Made by a program: the position numbers and the translations under genes. A stretch of 20,087 bases of DNA from Larix sibirica (taxonomy: Eukaryota > Streptophyta > Pinopsida > Pinales > Pinaceae): the NCBI GenBank assembly GCA_004151065.3, contig NWUY0300003672.1, positions 1 through 20,087 on the forward strand. The letters run 5' to 3'. Below, piece by piece: positions 9,655 through 19,456 of this stretch. The notes beneath the pieces are model-generated. The model did no database searches. It had not been told where the DNA came from and saw only the letters and a program-made list of their open reading frames with translations. Position 1 is the first letter of the stretch. Each line of letters starts with the position of its first letter.

Positions 9655-9760
9655 CAAGTCACATCAACGGTCCATTGGTGAAGTTGCTTAGTTGTTGTTT
9701 AGGTGGCCATGGTTTAGAATCCATCGGACCCCAAATATTTTTGGTAATAAAAACTAAACA
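9655..9760 (+). repeat. tRNA/SINE-like segment inside the 5' LTR, decayed
   Basis: This is homologous to 4455-4560. The A-box position reads CGGTCCATTGG (9668-9678, first base changed). The B-box position reads GGTTTAGAATCC (9711-9722), with an extra base. Function is unlikely in this copy. Confidence 0.45.
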
Positions 9761-9986
9761 CAATAGGCCAATGAGGGGTTTCCACATGGCATCTTTTTTT
9801 TGCCATTCTGTACCTTGAAACATTGTTTTCGTCGAAATTTTAGAATTGAATATCTTCTTCGTACAGAGTCTGTTTGACATGATTCAAGTTACATTTTATT
9901 CGTCTCATTGAGATCTTCCTTGTGGTACCATGTTTATCAATATTTGTATCAATAAAATTTTAGGTGAAAAATATCCACCTGGATCA

Positions 9987-9991
9987 CTTAA
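9987..9991. repeat. Target-site duplication, right
   Basis: CTTAA directly follows GGATCA at the LTR end and matches 3343-3347 exactly, so both element ends are original and the copy did not arise by recombination between elements. Confidence 0.9.
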
Positions 9992-9992
9992 A

Positions 9993-10100
9993 CATCCCTC
10001 AATCACACAAACTACAACGTTGACATGCATCAATCCAAACCCCCACTCCAAATTTCAAGGTGCCTTTCATAAAGAAACCATGGTACACCCTCGAACAAAT
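9993..10100. repeat. Array 2, flank-type block copy 1
   Basis: CATCCCTCAATCACACAAAC, then ATCCAAACCCCCACTCCAAA and TTTCAAGGTGCCTTT, recurs at 10855-10965 as ACCATCACACAACC, ATCCAAACCCCCGCTCCAAC and TTTCGAGGCGTCTTT. The block starts right beside the gypsy insertion point. Confidence 0.7.
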
Positions 10101-10102
10101 CC

Positions 10103-10690
10103 ATTCAATGCAGCAACATGCGTTCATGCCAACCCTGGATTTCACCTTTTGCCACTTTCCAACCATTGGCCAATGAACATGCTACCATCTAGCCATGTCG
10201 ACCTTCTTCCTTAAAAAAATTGCAACAAAAACCTCAAAAGTGGATGAAAAGTCGAGAAAGTTAGCATTAAAACCCCACACACTGGATCAGTCAATGCAGC
10301 AACATGCGTTGATGCCAACCCTGGATTTCGTAGCTGCTAGCTTTTTCCACTTTGCAGGCATTGACCAATGAACACGCTATCATCTAGTGAATGCACTACC
10401 ATCTAAACACATCAACATGCCATGTCTACCTTCCTCCCTGAACATAATGGAAACACAAACCTCGAAAATGAATGGAAACACGAGAAAGTTAGCATTAAAA
10501 CCCTACACACAGTAACATTCAATGTGGCAACATGCGTTGATGCCAAACCTGGATTTTATAGTTGCAGGATTTTTCCAGTTTGAATCCATTGACCAATGAA
10601 CACGCTATCATCTAGCCACATCAACATTCCTTGTCGACCTTCTTACATAAAAAGATCAACTTTCGAAACAAAGGCCGAGTTTGTTAGTTC
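10103..10690. repeat. Array 2, three tandem units (about 185-230 bp)
   Basis: Units start near 10103, 10289 and 10517, each with TCAATG(C/T)(A/G)GCAACATGCGTT, followed by ATGCCAA(C/A)CCTGGATTT, CC(A)ATTG(A/G)CCAATGAACA and GCTA(C/T)CATCTAG. The first two end with AGAAAGTTAGCATTAAAACC. Unit 2 has a small internal duplication of the CTACCATCTA segment (10373-10408). Open frames through the array change between units and carry no known domain. Confidence 0.85.
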
Positions 10691-10814
10691 CATTATGGCA
10701 CAAATATCTCCATATCCTTTGATTAAAGTGAACAATAAAATATCCATTATGCTTCTTCGGAAATCAACCTGTAGCATTCAATGCAAATTCCACCACCTTT
10801 TCATAGATTTGTAA

Positions 10815-10965
10815 ACACGGCCCTCCCACTCGGGCAACATGCAACATACCCACAAGCTCACCTCATACCATCACACAACCTCCAACGTAGACACACGTCT
10901 ATCCAAACCCCCGCTCCAACTTTCGAGGCGTCTTTATCAAATCCAAACTATGGAACGATCTTGCA
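10815..10965. repeat. Array 2, flank-type block copy 2
   Basis: This is the second copy of the 9993-10100 block. It also extends left of it (CCCACAAGCTCACCTCATACC), which aligns with the sequence spanning the gypsy insertion point (CCCCCAAGCTTAA joined to ACATCCCTC). It therefore resembles the unoccupied site. Confidence 0.65.
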
Positions 10966-11209
10966 ATAGCAAACTTACAAATTGTTTGGGTGTTTATATT
11001 TAAGAATTCTATCTTTTTTTTCCAAATAAAAAACTTGTATTTCTATTTTATAATTCTGAAACAAAATATGCATTCAACAACCTTAATGCTTAGATCTTGA
11101 ATAGAAATTGTGCATAGAATCAAACTAGTCCTCAAAAGACTTTTCCACCTCTTATGACTTACAAATTTTAAGGAATCCCGCCAGCAAGGCATATTATAAT
11201 GTGCCTATC

Positions 11210-11944
11210 TCATTCTTGTCGAAAACCAATCGAAAGTATGATAGAAAAAAGGATGAGAGAAAAAGCTAGGAAAACTGCACCAATTCTGGTTTCTTTAACA
11301 TATAACGCACCCTCCAGAAGAGCCAAAGCCTCTTTTGAGAGAAAATATATCAATTTATTGAACTCTTGATACATATGCAAAATTTTTAAATCCATAAATT
11401 GTGCTCGTGTTTCTCAAATGTGCATCGAAAAAGGAGATAAATCCATGTCCGATACATGACTATTCCCTATGAACCAATCCACTACAAACTTAGAATCCCC
11501 CCACACCTGTAAATTATGCACTCCTTTAACCAAAACATACTTCAAAATAACCCATAATGCATATAATTTGGCTTCGGAGTTTTTAACCCTCCCTGCATTG
11601 AACTTTAGTGTGAAATTATGAACGAGCGCAAGATACAGTATATAACCTACTCCACACACTACGGGCATCCCTTAACTTGCACCATAAAAAAATACCAAAG
11701 GTAAATTTCTATTAATATCCAGTTCTATTAACTGTCGACCTATACCCACTTTCAGACTCTTATACCCTTCTTTGTATGTTGTTGAAATTTTAATTGCTAC
11801 AACATTGTAATCCCATGTTCCATCTTCAAACAACACTCGAGTATGAGCCAACCATATGCCTCGAAGAACATAAGAAGGGAGAGCTCGATGTGACTTTGTT
11901 ATGGGATCCTGAAACCAATCATCAAAGTAGAGAGAGAGAGAGAA
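11210..11944 (-). pseudogene. LINE ORF2 C-terminal RNase H domain, inactive
   Basis: RNase H would degrade the RNA strand of the RNA-DNA hybrid. One minus-strand frame is broken only by stops at 11672 and 11414. Upstream there is a linker, VGIGRQLIELDINRNLPLVF, typical just before LINE RNase H. The first catalytic Asp, normally in FFDGAS, is Tyr (FFYGAS, codon 11684-11686). The Glu is kept in NSEAKLYAL (11573-11575). The second Asp is kept in VWGDSK (11495-11497). The last Asp, normally in N-x2-AD-x-L-x-K, is again Tyr (FNKLIYFLSKEAL, 11345-11347). The domain therefore cannot be active. The order, spacing and flanking residues make the assignment firm despite decay. Confidence 0.85.
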
Positions 11945-12090
11945 TTCCTTACCCAAATAACCCTACACTTGACTGACTGTACACAAAATTGTCAACCAAA
12001 CCTAAGTTGTAAATGAACAAGACACAAATAAATGGTTTATAGTTTCCTCTTTAATTTTGCATAAAGATCTTTGACTCGGAAATTCCCCTA
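11945..12090 (-). pseudogene. LINE ORF2 zinc-binding region (zf-RVT-like), decayed
   Basis: The minus-strand frame reads CKIKEETINHLFVSC, followed after two residues and a stop by VW, the pattern of the Cys/His domain that follows reverse transcriptase in plant LINEs (C-x..EET..HL...C....W). Cys codons are at 12059-12061 and 12017-12019. A preceding Cys expected about three residues upstream is not clear. Stops interrupt the frame at two or more points. It is in frame with the RNase H downstream. Confidence 0.65.
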
Positions 12091-12135
12091 ATTACAAAAA
12101 GAAAGTATGTTTTATTATTATATTTAAAGAGATTC

Positions 12136-12575
12136 ATTAATCCTTATAATTTCTTTAAGATAATATTATTTCTAAACATTATTTTTTATGTCCTTTTTTA
12201 TATTATTAATTAATGAATTTATTTAAAAGTTACTTTTAAAAATTTTGAAATTTGTTTGCAACTTGGACTTATTCAAAAAATGATCTTAGATTTTTATTAG
12301 AGGAAATAATTATATAATATTTTGTTATTATTTATAGGTTAATTAGACAAAACTTAAACATAATCCTAAAGTAAAGACAAACTACTTTGCAACTATTTCC
12401 GTTGTTATGTGATGAAAATGATCATGAAAGCGATTGAAATGATAAGTTTGTACTGTAAAGATAAATTTAGTACTTTATAAACTTCTACTATATTTGGATT
12501 ATGTAATCTATGCTATATATCTTATATTTTCATTTTCATCCAATAAAAATATTTGGGTCATATTCTAATACGAAC
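12136..12575. other. AT-rich spacer
   Basis: About 440 bp, strongly AT-rich, with short A and T runs. I see no reading frame, repeat or RNA gene. Confidence 0.6.
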
Positions 12576-12591
12576 AGTGAGATTGACCTTT
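12576..12591. repeat. Target-site duplication, left, of the retroposed insert
   Basis: AGTGAGATTGACCTTT is repeated exactly at 14090-14105. Sixteen identical bases flanking a 1.5-kb block with an A-rich end are the signature of LINE-type target-primed reverse transcription. Confidence 0.85.
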
Positions 12592-14089
12592 TACTCGGAT
12601 GCGGGTGAGAGGATCCAATCGGGGGACGTGTCACTATGATCCCATGCAAATACGGTCATCCGCGTGGTGGGTGCCTGTTTTTATGAGGACAAGTGGAAGG
12701 GCGGAGGGAGAAACATCTCTCCGCGTGTGGCATAAAGAGATGGCACATTGCAGTATGTGACGACAGTTAAAAATGGTTATGAAGGAGGTTGGAAGTACAA
12801 AGAGCAGGTGGATTCAAACCATATCCATTATTATAACCAGTGGAGTTCGCACCATTTCGAGGGAGCAGATGGGGAAATTCATGTCGCCAATTATGTCATT
12901 CTCCATTTATGGCCCGTCCATCACAGTTAAATGGTGCAACAACGCATGGAGTAAAAGATGTGTTTTCGATAGTGTGGAAAAGAAGAATTACATGAGTTGG
13001 GGTGAGAACAATACGGGAGGTGGCGGTGTTTTGGGTGGTGGACTAATCTACGTCTGTGTGGTGGGAAGCATGACGACTGAGGGGACTTAGGGTAATCAGG
13101 AAAACCCGCGTCAAAGGAGGGCGAGTCGCGAGCAAACCAGGGCAGCGTTGGCGGCTTGGAAATACCGCGCTTCGATTCCCTCGGATATCAGAGCAGACCT
13201 CGAGGTGATGGAAGACGAGTTCTAGAGAGAGGTGCTAGAAAACATGCCCTTGCTGGATGAGGCAGTTATGGAAAATTGGATTCAAGACCCTAGGTCGACA
13301 AGAGCTCGCCAGGGACTGTTTGAGAAAATGGTGACCTTGTATTGGGTAATCAAGGATTGTTGAGTCAAGTGCTTCTTGAAAGGGATGAGAAGCTTGGAGG
13401 TGATGAAATTCCTGTGGTCTTCTGATAAGAGTTATATGTTGATACCCGACTCCTACACATGAAAATAGATGCAATTGGAAAGGAAATGGAGATCCCATTT
13501 ATCCCAAAGATGGGATACCTTGAAGCTAGTCCAGTCATGGCAGCATAGGGCACAGGGATAGGCAGCAACGTAGTTAGCAGGAGCAGAGGAATTGCGGGTG
13601 AAAAGGAGGGTCCTTCTTCCTTGGACAAGAACTAGTAACCGCTCAACCGGGACTGGGTAGGTTTTTGTGTTCCATCCTTACGTGTCTATTTCTTTATTTT
13701 GAGGGGGGCAGTTATATGTATGTGGATGGGAATTGGCTAATGGATCTCCGTAGTAGTGATGCGATATGTTTGAAGGCTATTTTCGGATGTTTTGTGTCTC
13801 TTGGGCTATTGGTGTAAACCAGGACAAGGCTCTGTTTTGTCAAGTTGTGGGGTTCGAATGTCTTTCTGATTATATAGTTTTGTGGGGCTCGGGTGTTTGC
13901 TTTAATATGTATGTTCATGTTGTCCTCATGCATCTTTAGGTATATGGTTGTATGTCATGTTTTCTCCTTCGAGGGAGGGAGCTCTCAAACTCTATGGCAT
14001 ACTGATGACTGAAATTTGGTTGAAATTTGGTTTGTAATTTCTTGTATTCTTTGTTAATATGAAGTTTTCTTATTTTACAAAAAAGAAGA
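12592..14089 (+). mobile_element. Retroposed insert of unknown family (LINE or processed transcript)
   Basis: This 1498-bp block lies between the two 16-bp duplications. It starts in GC-rich sequence unlike its AT-rich surroundings. It has a decayed reading frame ending at 13633, then about 440 bp of T/G-rich sequence resembling a 3' untranslated region, and closes with TTTTACAAAAAAGAAGA. The plus strand is the sense strand because the A-rich end is on the right. A near-identical part of it occurs at 19918-20087, so it belongs to a multi-copy family. I recognise no RT, endonuclease or gag domain. It could be a 5'-truncated LINE whose remaining part is outside known motifs, a non-autonomous retroposon, or a processed pseudogene. 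Confidence 0.75.
13103..13633 (+). pseudogene. Decayed reading frame of unknown function in the insert
   Basis: From 13103 one frame gives about 80 residues with protein-like composition (NPRQRRASREQTRAALAAWK, then an acidic stretch, LENMPLLDEAVMENWI), broken by a TAG at about 13222. Around 13340-13350 the likely frame moves by one base and continues (LLSQVLLERDEKLGGDEIPV, two stops, then IGKEMEIPFIPKMGYLEASP, one stop) to LDKN and the paired stops TAGTAA at 13631-13636. The charged, helical look and GC-rich codons differ from the flanks. I do not recognise the protein. The same end, including the last internal TAG, is present at 19926-20087. Upstream (12773-13090, same starting frame) an open stretch may be its beginning. 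Confidence 0.5.
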
Positions 14090-14105
14090 AGTGAGATTGA
14101 CCTTT
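14090..14105. repeat. Target-site duplication, right, of the retroposed insert
   Basis: Exact copy of 12576-12591, immediately after the A-rich end. Confidence 0.85.
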
Positions 14106-16379
14106 CATTATTTAGCCAAACAAAAAAATGTTGTCTTGTTATCCTACCGCATATATATTATGGTCATCTTAAATGAACCATTTGTCTTTTTTTTTAACAA
14201 TAATAGATAGGTGTTTGTATTAAAAAGAACAGTGGTTGAATCGAACTCTATGATCGCCACCTAGTAGAAAAAATAGACAATCGTAGTCCACAACATTCTA
14301 TCAAAATCTATCCTAGTCCATAATATAAGTTCATGACAAGCGTATTGCCTTACAAACTATGAGAATAAAAACACTACCCTACAATACATATTAGAAAAAA
14401 AATATATGAAACTAAACTTTCAGCCCACAAGGGCCTCAATAGATGTTCAAACCTGGAAGTCCATTGCTTCATCTTTTCCATGTATATTAGCTTCCACTTA
14501 TCACTTCAGTATACCACCATATGTTTGGATCTCCCCAACCCACAGACTTCCTCACCACATGACATCCACGCTCCTTGTGCAAGCTTACAAGGACGAATCC
14601 CTTATAGCCATTGTGGACAAAGGAGGAGGACATAACGGGATATTGCGTGGAAAAACCAAATGAGTCGTTATCCAATGGACTATAGATTTCATGTGAATGA
14701 GCCAGGATTCCAACTAAAGACATTTCCCAATGGATATAATCATAAAAGTGGTGAATTCATGCCTAGATTCCTTTATAGGCAATAATTGTGAGGTTATCTC
14801 CAAAGAATAGTCATCTCGAACTTTGTTTTCAATCTTATTCTCCTATTCTTCTTGCAGTTTGGACCACCTAAAGTTGGATTTGGTAATGCTACATTGCACC
14901 TCCACCACTCCTTTCTACAACTCTGTAAACCCATTTGAATTTCCTTCATTTCACATAAAACACAACACTCATTTCTACAATGGAAATGCCCCATTGTGAT
15001 TCCTAGTTGCACCTATTGAACTCCAAAGGAGAAGAGCCAATAAACACATTAATACCACTTCAAAAACACCTGGAGACATATCCTTCCAAGTAGAGACAAA
15101 CCAACAGACACCCCAAGAGAGAACCCTAACAATCCAAGAGGGACTACCAAAACCAATAGGCACAACCCAAGATTAGACCTAAGAGCCCATGAGGACCAAC
15201 AATGTCTACTGAAGATGTCACCTCAGATGGATCTACCAACATTAATGACTCAAAAGTAGGCCTATAAAGTTGAAGAAATATCCATGGATTCTTCTAAACC
15301 AACTAATAAACCCACACCTGAATTCTCACCCATTTGTAGTATCGTTCATAAAATCACACATTGCGACCCTTGGAAGAAGTAAGTAGCGTGATAGGAAAAA
15401 TAATTGGCTATCTCGTCAAGGATTTAATACACGACCCTTCAATGCTATTGAAAACTTCATGCCAAAATACAAATTATCTAGGGAAGGGGAAACTTATAAG
15501 GGACCCTCCATTTATCCTTAATAATCCTACACTTAACTCTAATCCATGCTCAACTTGTAAGTCGACTTTCACATTTAGCTTTATTAGGACATGGTCACAA
15601 GAGAAGGAGACAAAATCATGCATCAACGCAATGGTCCTCTAAGTAATTTGATGCAAAGTTAAGTTTTGAAGTGAGGGTTTTAGCACATAAATTAAATGAT
15701 AGCGGAGGAATCTCTAATTTTTGTTACCTGATTTGCACCTCTCTGTTTTAGAATAATTAATCCCTAGCATGTTGCAAAGGCCGCTACCTTGTTATTGGTA
15801 TCTCTTCCGATCCCTAGGTCAATTTTGTTTCCTTTTGTCCTCCACATTTATAGATAACCCCCCCCAACCCCTTCCCCACATAAACCACCCCTTAAAATGA
15901 ACCATTTGTCATGAAAGGTAGAAATGTCAAGATAGTAGGGAATTCACTTGCTAAGAAGATTACATAGGCGTTGAACCATTTCCAAAAGGTCATTCCACCA
16001 TTTTGTAGATCCTGGTGTAAAGTTGCATAGGTCAAGGGGTGTGATACACAACAATTGGTATTCGAAGCAAGCTATAGAAGTTGCGATAAACAACATGATT
16101 ATGCAACCATGGAAACGGGTTGTTAAAGGACACAAGTACAAAGTGATACAATGAAAACATGAAGATATACAAAGGCATGCAAAAATAGACAATCCTATAT
16201 TTAGAAGAACATACATAGAGCTTTAAAGCTATTGCACAAACACAACTATTATCCTTCATCCAAATTAGGTATCTAACCTCACTTTTAAAAAACATGATCT
16301 CTCCTAGCTTCCAATTAATGCAACGACTAATATCATTTTAATGACTCTAAAGTAGTTGCACCATGCAACCACAGTTAGG
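14106..16379. other. Unassigned stretch with possible old retroelement debris
   Basis: About 2.3 kb with no recognised gene. A T-run at about 14188-14196, with GTATTAAAAAGAACAG just inside it, looks like the reversed end of a LINE (A-tail on the minus strand), but I found no LINE protein motif upstream. Open frames of 60-95 residues at 14406-14663, 14487-14723, 14794-15163 and 15361-15642 show no domain. C-runs at 15859-15877 are simple sequence. Frames at 15944-16295 are rich in Leu, Cys and Phe on the minus strand but are unsupported. Confidence 0.5.
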
Positions 16380-16695
16380 GTTTAGAATTGCAATAACAAC
16401 TTGCATTGCAAGTAACAATAAAAATATGATATCCATTATTTGTCTATGGGGAAAGAGCTTATAGGATATTTCAACTTATCTAACACACCTTGGGAAACCC
16501 ACTAGGAACTTCACCTCATTCCAAGGACAATATTGAGGGTAAATTAGTTGGTTGCAATTTTGACAACCTAACCCAATGGGAATATCGAGTGAGGTTCATA
16601 ATATTCACATAGCTAACTAGCCCAAGGGCTTGACCCCATGACCTCCTACTTTTAATTCACAACATTTAACCACTCGAGCTAACCCACCAAGCTCA
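16380..16695 (-). repeat. Probable tRNA-derived SINE
   Basis: The minus strand carries TAGCTCGAGTGG at 16670-16681, close to the A box of Leu/Ser-type tRNAs with one extra base. GGGTCAAGCCC lies at 16626-16636, matching the B box GGTTCGANNCC at most positions. The 33 bases between them are tRNA-like spacing. The segment beginning GGTGGGTTAGC and running past the B box (CTTGGGCTAG) reads like a SINE head. The 3' limit and any target duplication are not clear; the left bound is a guess. Confidence 0.5.
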
Positions 16696-19450
16696 AATTA
16701 CCCAATAAACTTCTGAAAGGTACCCAAGTCTCCTAAGCATTGCCGATCTTGATAATAATGCTAAAAATCTTTCCCTTAAGTAAAACCATTGTTATTTGGT
16801 ATCCAAAGGAAACTCTGGAGACATAGAAAATTTTATTTTTAAAAATACACCCTTACTAATTATTTGTCCTTTATTTGTGATATTTCCTTTGTACATGGTT
16901 TATTAAAAAATTAAGTGATTTTCCGCTCTTTTATTATTTAAATAAATTTAAAGCAACTGAATTGATTATATCAAAGATAAAAAAAAAAAACTGAAATTTT
17001 ACTCATACATACTATATTCATTGTGTGAATATAATTGAAATTCCATGGATCATATTAATTGTGCGAATATTTCTTAATGCATCCCCTACGCACACCATAA
17101 ATGTGTCACTGATATTAATTGATATGATACAAAATATAGATATAACTTCCCAAGGTTTCTTTAACATCAATAGGCCTAGGGGATGTGTTCTTTGTGTTGA
17201 AACCCCTAATAAAATCCTACCATCATCCCTAGACCGCCTTGACCTAGTTGTACAATATTGTTATTCATCTGTTCCATTTCAGTGTTCACTAGAGAAATGT
17301 TGCTACTACACTCCTATAGCAAGACTGGAGGGAGCATCCCATGACAAGAGTGAAGGGGGCATCATAAGGGTGATCCTTGGCCTCTTTTAGCGACTTTCTT
17401 TAACTGGTGGAGAAGAGAAGTTAATACACTGATAAGATTTAAAGCAATAGAGGCTAGTAAAGTATGGGATTTTGCATCATCAATCTTCCCTTCTTCCCTT
17501 CTTTTTATGTTAAAAGGTTACAAAAAGTTACCAAATGATATAGATGAAATATGAGGAGGATGATCATGAGCAAGAATTATAGAAATGCATATAAAAATTT
17601 ATCATATGAGTTGTTTCATTAATTGTAGTTTGAACAAAAAATAAATAAACCTTCATAATGCATTTTAAAGAACTTACATCGAATTTCATTTCAATCTTAT
17701 GAAGAGCAATTATTTCCAAAAATACTTTATCAAATTCAACCATTTCAACAAAGAAAAGGAGGACATGCATACTTGTAGTGAAGAAAGCCATTCTTACAAA
17801 AATGTTGTGTATATTAAACTTTGTAGCAATGATTGAAAGCCTATCTCAACGTGTTGTTACAAAATGTGGATATTTCATATCCATCTATCTTGATGATACT
17901 AAGACAACCACGTTTGCACCTTCATAATATGCATCCAGAGTCCCCTTGCAAGAAAATATTCAAGATCATGAGTTCCTTGCATTACATGAAAAGAAAGCTC
18001 GAAGTACCCACAACTCTCTATTGGACAAACATGGTAAATCAATTGCAAATATGTACGTAAGTCCAATTGTCCCCTACCCAAATGAATGCTCAACATGTGT
18101 TTGTTGAAATGCATGTTATTGAAATTCCCATAGAAATATTTCAACTATTGGTGAGATCATTTGAGGATAAGACCATATGCTATAGGTACAATTGTTGGAC
18201 TCTATTGAATCCATTCAACTAAAATTGTAAAACATAACAGGGACCCTAGAAGCAAAATAACACCTTTAATTAGTTAGAAAACAACTAGATGATCATTATA
18301 TGTGGCTATATTATGACATTTGTAAGGATTATGTGTTATTCCTATCTCTTTGTCTTTGTGGCAAAGATAGTTGTAAGGATATACTCTTCTTGTCCAAGGG
18401 ATACTCTTTTGAGGATGCAATTAATAGCAAATCCTATGGAATTGTGCCAACTCATCCACACAATGTGTATATTGTGGATAAATCACATGAGGTCCTAGTA
18501 ATGGAAGTAACCGACGAGATAGTCTTTGACCTTCTATCTTACTAGTATTCTATGGCCTAGTAGCCTATTGGTTTAATAATTTTTGGGTTTCAATATTAAA
18601 TTTGTACTAGTGGTTGTATATGAATTAGACAAAGGATTGTGAGGTGCATCTTGTTTCTAAATGTTTTTTTAATGTCTAATTTAACAATCCTATTGATTAT
18701 CAAAAATTTGTTGAGGAAGATTTGTGGTTATCCAGAAGAGTAGGTGTGTTACCCCATGGTTCCTATAATTAACCCATCCTCTATGGCTAACACCAAAATG
18801 AATATTTGAGTACATGTCCCAAATTTGTCAATGCACGCTTAGGGATTAATAGTTTTTGAAAACATCAAGAATACACTGGGAAGATATTTAAACACAGATA
18901 TAAAATGGCTAAATCTTGGTCTTTTTACATATGCATGTATATTTGTAAAGTTCAAGAGTAGTAATAAATTATCAAAATATACTAATCCTTCAAAGGAAAA
19001 GTTCCAAATGGATTTAGGTACTGGATTATGAAAATACTACTTTTAAGTGTTCAATGTACCAACAATCAAAACATTTTTATTGACTTTTAAAAAATGTCTA
19101 CATTCTATTAGAAACACTTTGATAAAGGTATTGCATTATTTGGCTACCTATCATTATAAGATTTAAACATGTATAGATCTAGGTACATAAACTAAATAGA
19201 TATGCAATAAGAATCAAATCATCTATCAAAATATTATGTAGTAAATCGATAACATAAATTACTACATAAGAAACTCAGAATGGAAGAGAAAACAGTGATC
19301 AAGTTCATTGAATAAATTAATGGATAATCTTACAATATATAGATAGGCAATTCAAGTTAGTTTAGAAGGAAATTTGAATTTCTCATGCCATGCTAAAAGG
19401 ACTAGTCAGGCTTAACTTAGAGAAGATAACCTTAGTTAGTCATGCAAGCT
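16696..19450. other. AT-rich stretch without a recognised gene
   Basis: It holds an A-run at 16979-16990 and several open frames without a known domain: 17025-17390 (121 residues, plus), 17564-17791 (minus), and 18289-18545 (two overlapping plus frames). The plus frame from 17833 continues past one stop at 18058 to about 18210 and could be a decayed protein, but I cannot name it. On the minus strand CTATCTATATATTGTA near 19335-19350, followed by TTTATTCAATGAA near 19300, resembles the promoter part of a plant LTR, but no paired LTR or clear edges are visible. Confidence 0.45.
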
Positions 19451-19456
19451 CTCCTA

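Larger units (their letters stand above)
3348..9986 (-). mobile_element. Ty3/gypsy LTR retrotransposon, complete ends, coding-dead
   Basis: Two long direct repeats (3348-4790 and 8501-9986) begin TG and end CA and are flanked by the same 5 bp, CTTAA (3343-3347 and 9987-9991). On the minus strand the order is 5' LTR, primer binding site, gag, protease, reverse transcriptase, integrase, polypurine tract, 3' LTR. Integrase following reverse transcriptase is the Ty3/gypsy order, not Ty1/copia. The internal region is only about 3.7 kb, shorter than a full gypsy interior, because most of reverse transcriptase and all of RNase H are missing. The reading frame changes at least twice and there are about ten in-frame stops, so it can make no proteins. 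LTR divergence is roughly 9 percent by eye over the first 200 bp, so the insertion is old. The sequence resembles chromovirus-type plant gypsy elements; that lineage call is inference. Confidence 0.95.
8501..9986 (-). repeat. 5' LTR of the gypsy element
   Basis: This 1486-bp copy lies upstream of gag on the minus strand, so it is the promoter-side LTR. It shares long near-identical blocks with 3348-4790 from first to last base, including the ends TGATCTGTAG and CACCTGGATCA (plus-strand reading). Relative to the other copy it carries extra AT-rich sequence around 9531-9620 and lacks sequence present in the other copy near 3800-3870. It contains a TATA-like box and a decayed tRNA-like segment, described separately. 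Confidence 0.95.
11012..12105 (-). mobile_element. LINE retrotransposon, 5'-truncated 3' end
   Basis: On the minus strand one reading frame runs from about 12090 to 11210 through an RT-associated zinc-binding region and an RNase H domain, the usual C-terminal order of plant LINE ORF2. About 190 bases of non-coding 3' sequence follow, ending in an A-rich stretch (T-run at 11014-11021 on the plus strand). Sequence upstream of the zinc-binding region is missing, consistent with the usual 5' truncation on insertion. Imperfect flanking matches (10995-11010 TATATTTAAGAATTC and 12119-12135 TATATTTAAAGAGATTC) may be the target duplication. A GA microsatellite interrupts the coding part near 11927-11943. 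Confidence 0.75.

Noticed and set aside
9930-10969. Several plus-strand open frames across the right LTR edge and array 2
   Set aside because: They cross the LTR boundary or shift between tandem units, so they are by-products of the repeats.
13235-13628. Minus-strand open frames opposite the retroposed reading frame (also at 19815-20081)
   Set aside because: The A-rich tail and target duplication set the sense strand as plus. The frame at 19815-20081 also crosses the N and the homology breakpoint.
14170-15915. Shared string AATGAACCATTTGTC at about 14173 and 15897
   Set aside because: Only about 15 bases match and the flanks differ. This is compatible with chance in AT-rich DNA.
15944-16295. 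Minus-strand Leu/Phe/Cys-rich frames resembling membrane segments
   Set aside because: Hydrophobic readings are expected from T-rich sequence. Two frames overlap and neither has a motif.
17025-17390. Plus-strand open frame of 121 residues
   Set aside because: Not recognised, AT-driven composition at its start, no neighbouring evidence of a gene such as splice sites, promoter or homologous copy.
18289-18545. Two overlapping plus-strand frames ending in EVLVMEVTDEIVFDLLSY
   Set aside because: The composition looks mildly protein-like, but no family is recognised, and both frames are short and compete for the same bases.
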